Part shown: positions 21,128-32,360 of the stretch, in pieces
How positions within the stretch are numbered: the first letter of the stretch is position 1
Layout of the letters: the number at the start of each line of letters is the position of its first letter
Assembly: GCA_963556495.2 (NCBI GenBank)
Contig: OY747704.1
Location: forward strand, 1,773,001-1,837,000
Length of the DNA stretch: 64,000 nucleotides
From: Valencia hispanica
Taxonomy: Eukaryota > Chordata > Actinopteri > Cyprinodontiformes > Valenciidae
Direction of reading: 5' to 3'
Translations under genes and position numbers: made by a program
The notes under the pieces: model-generated
Databases searched by the model: none
The model's input: only the letters and a program-made list of their open reading frames with translations
What the model was told of the DNA's origin: nothing

Positions 21128-24100
21128 TAGTGATAACAGAATTTTATTTGTACTCTCAGGAGGTGAAATATTTGCTAGCGGTTTTGTGTTTATTTACTTA
21201 CACGCAGTTGATTGATTGATTACTTAATATAATATATATACTTATATATAATTGTATGGTTAATTATTTAATCAACGTTAAAGAAAGTATCGGGTTTTTG
21301 CTCCGGGTTTTACCTGGGAGCACGGCAGTTGGACAAGTGGTCAATTAATTAAATTGATTGATTATTTTCCGACGAGGGTTTTTTTAAGCTTTTGTTTCAC
21401 TCAAGGAAACTAGAAAGTGATGGGGGAGACGTCCTTCATTGGAACTGGGTACCCAGGCAGACAATCGGGTCTGTAATCTAGCAACACTTCACCTCCAGAC
21501 AGTCCAATATGTCAACAGAAAGGAAATAAATTAAAAAATAAGTAAAATAATTAATGGGCCCTGGGGAGGAATTTGGATAATCTGTAAGAAAATCTAAGTT
21601 ATGTAATTTCTTTGTGGTTTATTTATGTGGTTTTGTTTATTTCTCTTTTATTTACTCTTGTTTGCTTCTTCCAGAACTGGAGTGTTTGAGCATTAAGATC
21701 ATTTGTTTGATGGCTTGGTATAATGCAGAATGACACACACACACAGTTATTGTTACACATTCCATGGTAGAACTGCTGGTGAGTTTCGCTGAGTTGTCCT
21801 GTGTTTTTCTTCAGGCTGGTTGGGACCCCTGCCTTCGGTCCAGCGGCGCCTGGGGAGGGCAACAAGGAGCCCTAGTACCTCCCTCACCCTTGGAATAAGG
21901 GGTTTGGCAGCCATAACAAAGGCGGGGGCTGGACTCCGGCCTGAATGCGGGGTGACCAGTGGGCAGAGGGAAAAACTCTTGCTCAGGTGAGATGAGTTAT
22001 TTGGGGGCTGTGGTCCCTGAAACATGGCGATTAGCTGGATCGAGAGAGGGGGCCCTGGGCCGGCCAGCCTGCAGATGACCCAGTGAAATTCAGGCAGAAC
22101 AAAAATACACACAGCTCAAATGCAATTAAGAAATGCTTGCCGACTGATGTAGCTGTATTTTATCTCTGTGACACCTGCTTATGACACACACACATACTCA
22201 CTCCCTTAGGAAAGTAAATCTTGTTTTGTTTTTGTTTTGTTTCTGCCAGAGGACCCTTAGAGCGAAAGGGGTCTTAATGGAAGCAGGCCATAATTTCTGA
22301 TTCTTTCAATTTTCTATGTTGATCTAATTGTTTTGTTATTGTGTTGTAATTTGTAAGGGAAAGTCGATGTGCAACTAAATCAAATTTGTTTGTTTTAGAC
22401 AGACGGGGTAAAGCAGACAGAGAAACTGCTACGGCTCTGATAAGGTGATGATTCGTCATCCGGTGAGTTTAGTCTAATCAGAGCTTAAAGACTGTGTTGC
22501 ACACAGTTATCTGGTAAATGGTCAAGAAGTCTTTTCTTTTCTCTCCTAATGCTCTCTGTCAGGAGAGTCCACATTTATTTCATTTTGGTTGAAAGTTATT
22601 TGATGGAACTGTTATTACACTAAGTACAAGTTTCCTTAGCTGTTGCAGCTTGTGTGCACTAACTTAGAAACGGAAACGTTCCTATTTTACAACTAGAACA
22701 AATAGCAGAGTTGATTGGGGCATTTAGAATAGGTTGAGATTTTTACCCTGACTGACTTAAATTTTGACTAAGCTTACTGACAGTGAAAAAATATTTTCCT
22801 TTCTTTCTGGGACAAATGGGGCTGAATTGTTTCCTTGTATTTTGGGGTTTGTTGTAAGAAAGTAATACATCTTAGAACTGTGAACATTAACTAAAGTAAC
22901 TTGGACCTTTACAGTAACACTGCTTAGATTTCGCCACAGCTGTGAAGGACGAATTTTTTTATCAGCTTGCAAGGCGCTAATGTAATCAATCGCGAGACTT
23001 AAAAATAACAAGACTTTGCTGTGAGAAGCAACAGTAAAACAACATTGTTTAGGCTATAATTTGAACACAACTAAAAAAATAAAACTTTAGGTTTCTGCTG
23101 GGTAACATTAAAATAAAGATGACTGGTCCTTAGGCTACTTAGTTTTTAAATAAATGGAAAAAAGATAAATACTAATCTTATCTGGGGAACATTCAAGCGT
23201 CAGAGCAGTTAGTGGGCCTTATTAGAAATTTTGATTGGAAAATTACTGAATTGATCTCAAGCTGTGAAGTATTCTGTGTCTCCTTCCAGGATAAGGGGCA
23301 AGAGGTCAGGAAAGGTTTGATCCTAGAAATCTGTCGGTTTTGTCACTCTGGTGGGTAAACACAGGAAGTTATATAAGTGAGTCTTAATATAAGGCATCTG
23401 ACTTTGTAATTAAAGGGAAGTCGTCTCACTGTTTTAAGTAAATATTAATATACCTGAAATGTTTTTAGGGGCCATCAATTATAACAAAACAGTGGTCCTG
23501 TGAGTTTGGAATTTTGCTTATGACAACCAATGCAATTTTCAATTTCAACTGAACCAGAATGCAAATCAGGCTGGTTCTCATTCTTTTTTTGCTTTTTTTT
23601 CTAGAATGGACTGACCACTTTGTCCACAGGGGAGGAGTCATGTTCGAGGTTTGACCCAAAAAGGTATGGACAAGTGGCTTGGGAGGTTACCTGTGCGTAC
23701 CTGAGTTTGGGGGGTATTTATATATTTTGGGTTATTTGGGGCTATGGTGAAGGGAATTCAAATTCTAACATTTTCTCTTAGACCTTACAAGAGAGGCTCA
23801 GAAGTGTGATCCCCTGTAGCTGCAAAAACACTCTGGGGACCCGTTTTCTTTAAAATAGTAATAAATAATGAAATGTAATGAGAACATGAAATGTATACTC
23901 TTCCCCCTTGAAAAAAGAAAAAAACAAAAAAAAACATGTTAGAATTTAATTGCTTGTGTCCAAATGAATGAGCATACTGAATTACTAATGTTGGACACTG
24001 TTCAGCCAATTGTTTTACTTTCTTGTAGTAAAAGCAAATCCAACAAAACGTAATTGTTCGTCAACAGTGACGTATCACTTTTCAAATTAAGAAAGCAAAT

Positions 24101-27100
24101 AATATATAATCACTTGGTGTTTAGGGGTAAAAATCAAATCCTGAACTATAGATTTCACAGTTAGTTTTGTTGTAGCTCCTCTTGGCTTTTATCAAAGCCT
24201 AAATTATTTGAGGCCTGTTGTGAGAATTTCTCTGCGTAGCATTTGTTATAAAAGAAGATTTGAATGGCTTAATGTGGGAAAAATATGTTGATCATGTTAA
24301 AGGTTAAGTCTCTGTGTTAACTGAGATATGTATTGTTATGTTGAACCAACATGTGAGAAGCTCAAGGATACTCTCTGTGTCTTGGGTCACCAATTGTGAG
24401 ATGTGTCTGCATGCTGACTGAAGGACGTGGAAACACTCCATTATCTTTTCTCATCCTTGTTAAATATTATTTCCAAAATAGGCTTTTTAATGCATTTGAC
24501 ATGCATTTAGTATCAGTGGATTGCTCGGGATCTCAGGATTATAAATATGTCATCGCTCTATCTGAAAAACTAAACGCAACAGATCTAGGAAACAGCAATC
24601 TTAACATCAAGTGATCTTGGATAAAAATAGATCAAATAAAACAGAGAATATTCCAATTTAAAGCATAATGAATGATGGATGATTATTATGATCTATATTG
24701 GTGCATATGAGTCAGATTTAATGTTTAAACTAAACTATATTATCTTGAAAACTTGCTGTAGTTTTAATGGTGATTATATAATAATGATTAATTATCTAAA
24801 CGTGACTCAGTGATTTACTGGAGAATAAATTCCTACATCATTTTTGAAAACATATTTGCTGGAACACATTTCCAACAATCATTAATAATGATATTTTTCA
24901 GCAAATATGAATAAACATTCTTTAGTCTATTTGATTTATTATGCTGGTTTTCCAAAGCAATGCTTCAAATTAATGTGAGAGATGGAAATTACATTTACCC
25001 CATCAATCTAATATTTGAGTATTTTCTAACCTGAATCCATATTAATTTTATAGCCTATTAAATGGGTGTGCTGTACTCAGTGAGTTACAGCTGTTAGATT
25101 TGCGCTAATCAATAAAAGCCTCGGGGGGAAATAATGCACAAAGGTAAATGGTAATATAAAATTTGAAATATTGTAACTGATTCGACCTAAAACTATAACA
25201 CTCTGTGTTCATGAGATAAGGGGCGGCCGCGTTTGGCCCGGGAACCTTAGCTTGGAAACTTTCTTTTAAAATCCTATGTGAAATGATGCAATCCAGCAAT
25301 AAACTAGATAAATGATGGTTTCTATGTTTAACTAATACTTTTGATAAACGTAGCCTCCGCAGTAAATAGAAATAACACGGAAAACGCACGGTTAAAATCG
25401 GACATATTGAAAACCAACTCCAGTTAATACAGATGCGAGTAGCAGTATGAAAGTATTTCAGTCTTTTGAGTAATTTACAGAAAACGAATAGAAAACAACG
25501 CGGGTAAACACTCTAAGGTTAATCTTAGCCAGCGAGTTATTAACTACAATGTGGTAAAAATGATCTGAAATAAAGTCCGTTGCAGATTTAATATGATTCT
25601 CTAGTTGCTAATCAGCTAATTGAGCCACAAGCTTCTTTCTTACGACCGATGTGCTGCGATTCTCTGGTTGTAAACAATCATGGATCCCGACACTGATGAA
25701 GCGTTAATAGCGCTCTGTGGCTGGAAGTCTAAAAATAGGAACTTAAACACTTGTTTGGATGAAAAGTTTAGTCTTGAGTTTTCAGTTGCTTCCTGGATGT
25801 TAACGAGTCCGGGTTAGTCAAATGTTTGTTTTTTGCGCAAAACCACTTCCTGTTTCAAACATGAGCTTTCCAAATTAAAATATGGTAATGCTTAACTTCA
25901 TGAATCATGCTTTTATTTTCCCAAGAAGGGGAACTTCTGCTGTACCGGCAGCAAAGTGACAGATAGAAGCATTTAGATCATAGACCGTATATACATTTAG
26001 ATTCACACAAAGGAGGTAGAAATCATAAAACTTAGAATTAGAACATTAAATGATAAAGAATAAAGCTTTAGTCATACCTAGACCAAAAATAACTTTTCCT
26101 TAATGATAGTAATGTTTAATAAAAATGTTAAATAATAAGGACGCATTTGGGATACACTAGGCTACCTGTGTCAGCTGCATATGATGTTCTTCTGTACAGC
26201 ACCTTGGTTGGCCCCGGCTGTGTATAAACGTGGTATATAAATAAAGTGGTATGGTATATGTGAAAATTATGCATTTAGTGCAATATTTAAACCAACAGGT
26301 GTGACCTACACACACACACAGTGGGGTTTAACTTGGTTTCTATTTTTTAAAATTTAGTTTACTTCATTAAGACAAATGAGGATAAAAATAGATTCAGAAT
26401 TTCGGTCACTGTTCTAAAGATGGGAAAAATGTGGAAAATATTCAGTTAACACCTGTGTTATATGCTATAGATCGCATAAAAAAAAAAAAAACAGGGTGTC
26501 AGAATAATAAATGTGAGACCTACTATCAAACCGCAGTAAATTCTATTCAGTTGTAACACTTTTTGATGTTTGAGGGGTTTTTTGTGGGTTCCTTTTAATA
26601 AAAGACTAAATGAGACAGGAGTAACAAGGCTAATTTTAAAATATAAGCAGTCTAAGGTACAGAGTAGAGGTAAAAAGTGGGCAAATAGATAATTACTCCG
26701 GTAGAGTATAAAGTATAGCTCAAGTCCTACACAGAAACTGCAATGAATAAACGTGTCTTTCTTAAGCAAGAGTATCAGGTACAGGTAAAAAGGTTACTTG
26801 ACATTGTTGTTATTAAAATAGAGTGGCATACTCAAATCTGAACGTGCAACTGAGTTAGATAAATTGAATTAGAGATGTTTTACAGTTGTACAGGCTTTAA
26901 AATTTTGCATTTAGAATAACTGTATTATTTTTTTTCAAGCAGTTAACAGAGAATAAACTGTAAGAAACAGATGAGCAAATAACAGTAGCAGAGATATTAA
27001 TTAGGTAAATAAACTGTGTCCTGAGTAAAACAATTTTAACTAAGGTGGTAAGATAATCCTTACTGTAACATCAATTAGATTCTGGAAAAGCAGGGTCTGA

Positions 27101-27237
27101 AGAAGTTGTCTAATTCAATTCAAAATACTTTATTGATCCCAGAGGGAAATTACGTGTTGTTGTAGCTAATACAAGTAGGACTAAAATTCTGTAATACATT
27201 AGGTAACTATGTGGTGAAATTATTATTTTTTTGTTTT

Positions 27238-27300
27238 GCAAGGCAAGGCAAGGCAATTTTATTTGTATAGCACACTTTCAACAATAAGGTAATTCAAATA
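27238..27300 (-). repeat. L2 LINE 3'-tail fragment with (GGCAA)n
   Basis: GCAAGGCAAGGCAAGGCAATTTTATTTGTATAGCACACTTTC is present in pieces. It is the reverse of the 3' end of the L2 copy ending at 34187. Only about 60 bp were inserted. Confidence 0.75.
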
Positions 27301-27516
27301 TAAAAACCTAATTGGAAACCTAAATGATTGGGATATGGTCATCTGGGGGTTGAAGCTGCCTAAGCAGCGACAGCAGCAGGATACACAGGTTCTGAGGTTA
27401 TGTCTTATGCATGACCTTTAACCTACTATGTTTCTTTTCTTGACACTGGAGAAGCGGTTGAAGTTATTGTTTCCTTGTTTCTTGATTTTTTTAAGACATG
27501 TGCAAGACGATGCCTT

Positions 27517-27532
27517 AAAAAAGGGGGGAATT
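27517..27532 (+). promoter_or_regulatory. polypurine-tract-like sequence
   Basis: TTAAAAAAGGGGGGAATT is the kind of purine run that primes plus-strand DNA in retroviruses. It follows a hydrophobic frame but is not next to an LTR, being 1.1 kb from the right one. It could be an internal tract or the remains of another element. Confidence 0.35.
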
Positions 27533-28339
27533 GGATTTGATAGTAATTGGAACAGATTTTTCAGGGATTATGAAGAGAATTGTAACACAGGTTTAATTGG
27601 GTTTCTTGTGAATCATAATTCTGTCATAAATAAATTAGGGTTTTTTTACTACCTGGACTTGACGTCTGACTTCATATTCCATTTCGGTTTGGGTTCAGAC
27701 TTGTAGTACATATTGTGTCTGGGAACTTTACAAAGTTTTAATTTGATCTGAAAACCTTCTTTACTTCTTGCTGGGAGTAGTTGATTCCATTTTTGTACTC
27801 TCACAAGATGGAATGGTTGGTTGTCTTTTTCTTGGCATGGATTTAGTAAAGATTGATTTGGAGACATTTACCTTAATTATAATCTAGCTTCAGTTGATGA
27901 GGTTTGGCTCATTAACCAGGTTGTGAGTTGTTTAGAATTGCTTTTGCACACAGTTGCATCAGGTTGATCTGAAACCATACTCCGAGGGTGTTGGTTCTAC
28001 TTAATCACTTGTCATAATCATCCTATTCATCTTTTGTGAATTGGCTCACCTGTGTTTGAACATCAATGCTCTAATACCTAATTAGCTCAGCTCCCAAGGG
28101 TCGCATTGGGAGGTTCTCTCTGGAGGGCCTTCTGAGGAGTGACTACTCTCTCCTTTCTGAGGAAGGACTGATCGGTGGCTACGGGTCACTGGATGCTGGC
28201 GGAGGCTGACTTCACGGCAACAGACAACCAACAGCACAAGGGAAGCGTACACGTTTCAACATCTAGTGTTGATGTAATACCCTCTGAAGTGTACTGGAAG
28301 ATGCTACATAATTTCTCCTTTATTCTGTGTTTCATCTAG

Positions 28340-28516
28340 AACATCCTGACCGATGACGAGACCTGTGGATGGCCGCCTCTGGGGCGAGGGGCTGTTGAGA
28401 TGACATTTTGCCCACAAGAAAATGGCGTAAGAAGACCCCGTGGGTTTTCGGTCTCAATGCACAGGAGTCTCAGCAAAGTCATCGGGAAGGATCTAATATT
28501 TGTCACTGTGAGCTAA
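28340..28516 (+). CDS. unidentified exon-like frame, 58 codons
   Basis: It follows a splice-acceptor-like TTTCATCTAG and runs 58 codons from NILTDDETCGWPPL to VIGKDLIFVTVS, then TAA at 28514-28516. The composition is protein-like (GC-richer than its surroundings) and different from the flanking AT-rich DNA. It lies between the purine tract and the 3' LTR, where some retroviruses keep accessory exons. I recognise no family. It could be part of such a gene, an exon of another inserted sequence, or chance. Confidence 0.25.
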   Translation, partial: NILTDDETCGWPPLGRGAVEMTFCPQENGVRRPRGFSVSMHRSLSKVIGKDLIFVTVS

Positions 28517-28675
28517 TTCCATGGCCAAGCATGTCTCATGTCTGATTGTAATTTGTATTTTGAACATTGTCTTTTTTTTTTTATCAACCTACCAACCTTT
28601 TAGGGAGTTTGTGATAGCACTGTAGAATTTTCCCTTTATATTTATGGTATTAATTAAGTTAATAAAGCAGGGAAT

Positions 28676-29119
28676 TGTGGTGGAAAATTGTTATGCAATT
28701 AGGAATTAAGTGTATATTCTCTGTTTAGTGAATACATCTAGGGTAAAATGACAAGCTTATTGTTCCAACTTAATGTTATGAGAAAGATATATGTGTCAGG
28801 TCACCAGAGAGACAGACTCCGGGGCAGTAAGATAACAGTCTGGCCTTCGGATGAGCTGCTATATGCGTTGCTATGACTCGCGTGAAGCGGTTACTCTGGA
28901 GGTGGGGCGTGAACGTTGGAGAAGACATCTACAGAGATAAACAATGATTGCTGATTACTATTTAAGCGGTTAGTTAGAAAGGTTGGTTAGGGTGATGCAC
29001 GAGTAACTCTGTCCCCTCCGTGTCTGGCCAGACATGTTTGAATTAAATGCTTAAACGCCTTCTTGGACTCAAGTCTTCTTTATAATGGAAACCCTGAGAT
29101 ACTATTTTTTGCCATTACA
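28676..29119 (+). repeat. 3' LTR of the 9.9-kb element
   Basis: 444 bp, TGTGGTGG to CCATTACA, paired with 19224-19667. It is followed by CTAT and then the continuation of the interrupted gene. Confidence 0.9.
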
Positions 29120-29123
29120 CTAT

Positions 29124-29490
29124 TCCGATAAAGAGCCTTTTGACCAACATTCCTGAAATTCCTGGGATTTTACAGCCCATGCTGGAATGGCAGCGCTGAG
29201 AGGGTGATGCAATTCAGGATGTTTTTGATGGGGAGTTTTGCAAAACATATCCATTGTTTCAGAAGAAGGTTTCAATCCCACTTGTGATTTACCAAGATGA
29301 TTGTGAGATGGTAAATCCGCTTGGTTCAAAGACTGGGATTCACAAGTTAGGACTTATTTATTTAATCTTGAAGGGCTTTCCACCAGACCTGTTATCATCT
29401 TTGCAGTCACAGCTCCTTTTGGCAGTGTACAAATCTTATGACGTAGCGACCTATGGCCTTGATGCAATCCATTGTTTGAGGATGATTTGA
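29124..29490 (+). pseudogene. SAM/C2H2 gene, continuation after the LTR element
   Basis: Directly after the LTR the codon phase of the 5' part resumes: ...SYHR + I P I K S L L T N I P E I P G I. The frame then reads through an internal TGA (about 29199) into FCKTYPLFQKKVSIPLV, YQDDCEMVNPLGSKTGIHKL and FPPDLLSSLQSQLL, ending in a frameshift near 29470. The N-P-L-G-S-K-x-G-x-H-K-L block followed by aliphatic residues is the recognisable core of this fish multicopy protein family. The function is not known to me. The stop and frameshift show the gene was already broken or broke afterwards. Confidence 0.65.
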
Positions 29491-30147
29491 CTACCGGGAT
29501 GACAACAACTACTGGACTTCTGGGATGGGATGACATAATGGAACTACTGGGATGTTATTTAAATGACTACTGGGATGTGATAAGGTGTACTGTAAGTATT
29601 TTTGGTTTAATCACTTAATGTCTATATTCTCCATATACAGTCTTCATCACTGCCAATTATGTTTTAGAAGTCAATATTTTAAACACACCTGCCTGGTCCA
29701 AGACGAAAAACTTGTCACATTTTACACCTAAAAACAGGACATTTCGTTCAACTATTTCTGAAAAGTTTTGTCTCTGAAACCATGTACACCCTCTAAAAGT
29801 GTGCTGCACCCCTGTCCACAGAGGTTTCTAAATGTATTGAACTACTGCTGCTATTGAACCCGTTGTTCTGCCTATCTGTGCTATCTTATCAGAATTTCCT
29901 ACCGTAGCGCACATAGATAACTATGTCTGTCGGTGCTACCTCTCGAAAGGTGCTACCGGTATGTTTACATGACGAAAACAACAACAACTGTTAGCCTTGA
30001 TGTTAAATATAATCATCGGAAAATATTTTTCAAGTGACGGGATTGAAGTGGCAGTTTAGCAGTAATGCCTAACAGCAACAATTTATATGAATAACAAAAA
30101 CTTTTTCTCTAATCCACAGAACATGCTACCCATTAAATATAAAGCAG
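29491..30147. other. no recognisable gene
   Basis: It starts with repeats of ACTACTGGGATG (about 29490-29580), possibly the frameshifted tail of the pseudogene. The rest is unassigned sequence. Confidence 0.4.
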
Positions 30148-30345
30148 AGGAATTGGCCGTTTTAGCAGACTTTTATCCCTTAATACTTGGCTCTCCTCCA
30201 TCACCGCCATTCACAATATTGGTTTTATAGACAATTTTAACATTTTTTGGGGCAGAAAGCACCTGTTTGGACCAGATGGGCTCCATCTAAACAGACAAGG
30301 CACTCGTACACTGACATTGAGCCTGGCATGTCCACGCCCCCCCCC
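30148..30345 (+). pseudogene. L2 ORF1 C-terminus (SGNH esterase-like)
   Basis: The frame reads GRFSRLLSLNTWLSSI, GFIDNFNIFWG, then FGPDGLHLNRQGTRTL. The D-G-x-H block near the end supplies the Asp and His of the SGNH-hydrolase (esterase) active site found in the ORF1 proteins of L2/CR1 LINEs. The block with the catalytic serine is absent because the copy is 5'-truncated. In these LINEs ORF1 precedes ORF2 and is thought to help handle the element RNA. The sister copy on the minus strand (39473-39913) is longer. Confidence 0.6.
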
Positions 30346-30566
30346 TGTCAACTACACTGGCCACAGCTGCCCCTGCCCTCTCTGATTCCTCCACCACACC
30401 CTGATGTGCAAATGGTCCCTGCTCCTATGAACTCACCCCTGATTTTAACAGTAACTCACATACTGGACTTGGACCTTGTTCTACCTTATTCATACCTGTT
30501 ATTATCAGCAGAGAGCGGACTAAAGATCATAAACCGAACTAATGCAATCCAAATAATCTCAAAAAG

Positions 30567-32360
30567 TTGTCAAAAGCCCCACTTTCAGTAAATCATACAC
30601 TACCTTCATCTCCAATCACTACTAATATGGCACTTTTTAATGTTCGCTCTCTGCTGAACAAAACTTTTATAATAAATGATCTGATTTTAGACCATAATCT
30701 TCATTGTTTATTTTTAACAGAAACTTGGCTGAGTGCAGATGCCCCTGTTGTTCTTACAGAGGCCTCCCCACCTAGTTTTAACTTCGCTTATTTTATGAGG
30801 AGTAGCAAAAGGGGAGACGGAACTGCTTTTATAAGCTCATCAACACTTTCCGCCAAACCTGTTTTATTTGATAACTATTTTACTTTTGAATATAATACAA
30901 ATGTTTTTAGCACTCCTCAGATTTTATGTGTCACAATTTATAGGCCTCCTAAAAAGAGTGCACTTTTTATTCAAGAACTTTCAGAGTTTTTATCAATTTT
31001 GCACAACTCCTTTGAAAGGATAATTTTAGCTGGTGATTTTAATCTACACACAGATAACCTTTTAGATCCTTTATCAACAGATTTTTTAAACATCCTGACT
31101 TATATGGATTTTAGCCAACATGTCATGCAGGCGACTCACAACAAAGGACACACCCTGGACTTGGTCATCACACATGGCCTGTCCACCCATGTGTCCTCTG
31201 TTGTTGACTTGGCTGTCTCTGACCACTACTGTGTGTTTTTTAACATCACCAGTTTCATTCAGCAGGAGACCTCTGTGAGAACTGTCAGGAAGCGCCATCT
31301 AACCCCTGAAGTGGCTGCAGGATTTCTGGAAATTTTTAAAAAGAATCCTCCTATTGTTTTAACTGCCCCCTGTGATTTTATTGTCAAGGATTTTAACAGA
31401 AGGCTTCAGTCCACTCTTGACCGGCTTGCTCCACTTCAAGTTAAAAGTTTAAAATCTAAAGCTGCACCGCCGTGGAGAAATGAAAACCTCAGAAAAATGA
31501 AGAGAAATTGTAGGGCGGCAGAGAGAAAATGGAGGAAAAGTAAAACCACAATAAACCATCAAATATACACAGATCTTCTCAAATTATACATTAACGCAGT
31601 AAGAAATTCAAGAAATTCATACTTCTCCAAAATCATCTCGGAACATAAAAATAATTCCAAAATCCTTTTTTCCACCATTGATAAACTTTTTAATAGAGCT
31701 ACTACTGCATTTCCTAAAACCCCCTCAAACACTCTTTGTGAGGAGTTCGCAGACCACTTCAGAGGGAAGGTAGACACCATCAGATGTAAGATTTTATCTT
31801 CTCAGAGTAACATGGTTTTAGACAAATCTGAGTGTGTGTCTTTACCAGAGGAAATGCTGGACAGTTTTGTCCTGGTAGAAGCTGGGACTCTTGACAAAGT
31901 TTTCTCCTCATTGAGGCCCGCCACATATGTTTTGGACCCGAGTCCCACTTCAATTTTTAAGCAGTTTTATGGATCTTTTAGAGATGAGATTTTAACCATG
32001 ATGAATTGCTCCCTTCAGACGGGGGTCTTTCCTGCCACCTTTAAAGGGGCGGTTGTGAGGCCCCTGTTGAAGAAGAGCAATTTAGATTTTAATGATTTTA
32101 ACAATTTTAGACTGGTATCTAACTTACCTTTTTTAAGCAAAATTTTAGAAATAATTGTTTGAATTTAACTTAATGATTTTATTAATGAGCACAATGTCCT
32201 GGAGAAATTTCAGTCTGGTTTTAGGGTGAACCCCAGCACAGAGATGGCCCTTTTGAAGATTTTAAATGATTTTAGATTAAACTATGATGCACAGAGGGTG
32301 ACAGTGTTGGTTCTACTGGATCTAAGCGCTGCCTTCGATACAGTAGACCACACTATTCTT
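30567..32360 (+). pseudogene. L2 ORF2: endonuclease and start of reverse transcriptase
   Basis: 531 codons are open from 30567 to 32162. The apurinic-type endonuclease shows LFNVRSLLNK, LTETWL (catalytic Glu), YRPP, LAGDFNLH (Asp/Asn), HTLDLVI and VSDHYC (the SDH end motif). A lysine/arginine-rich linker follows. Two in-frame stops lie at 32160-32168. The same frame then reads INEHNVLEKFQSGFR and VLVLLDLSAAFDTVDH, the first reverse-transcriptase blocks with the first catalytic Asp, until the younger L2 breaks in. ORF2 would nick target DNA and copy the element RNA. It is inactive here. Confidence 0.85.

Larger units (their letters stand above)
21128..28675. other. interior of the LTR element; no retroviral genes recognised
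   Basis: 7.5 kb without a frame that reads as gag, protease, reverse transcriptase, integrase or envelope. Small items within it: a LINE-tail-like piece at about 26195-26255 (ending TATATAAATAAAG), another at about 27118-27165 (ATACTTTATTGATCCCAGAG), an L2 tail at 27238-27300, a hydrophobic stretch LFPCFLIFLRHV in the 27428-27706 frame just before a purine tract, and an exon-like frame at 28340. A NotI-like GC patch occurs near 25225. Confidence 0.5.
19224..29119 (+). mobile_element. 9.9-kb LTR retroelement inserted in the SAM/C2H2 gene
   Basis: Two 444-bp direct LTRs (19224-19667 and 28676-29119) run TGTGGTGG to CCATTACA. The flanking 4-mers are GTAT and CTAT, one mismatch. A primer-binding site of tRNA-Lys(1,2) type follows the left LTR. 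I count roughly 13 differences between the LTRs, about 3%, so the insertion is moderately old. The interior (9.0 kb) contains an L2 insertion (19852-21127) but no recognisable gag, pol or env; the longest frame is 92 codons. A purine-rich stretch lies at 27517-27532 and a weak one (AAAGCAGGGAA) just before the right LTR. Either the coding genes have decayed past recognition or this is a large non-coding derivative. Confidence 0.8.
30148..32360 (+). mobile_element. older L2-clade LINE, 5' part (split by a younger L2)
   Basis: Contains the end of ORF1 (esterase-like), then ORF2 from the endonuclease into the reverse transcriptase as far as AAFDTVDHTILL. A younger L2 interrupts it at about 32361, and the older copy resumes at 34188 with LGSVIRRHGVNFHSYADD. 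Roughly 90 reverse-transcriptase codons expected between these points are missing, so the junction involved a deletion. Confidence 0.8.

Noticed and set aside
23900..23940. A-rich tract as a retroposed gene tail
   Set aside because: No coding or SINE body is visible on either side.
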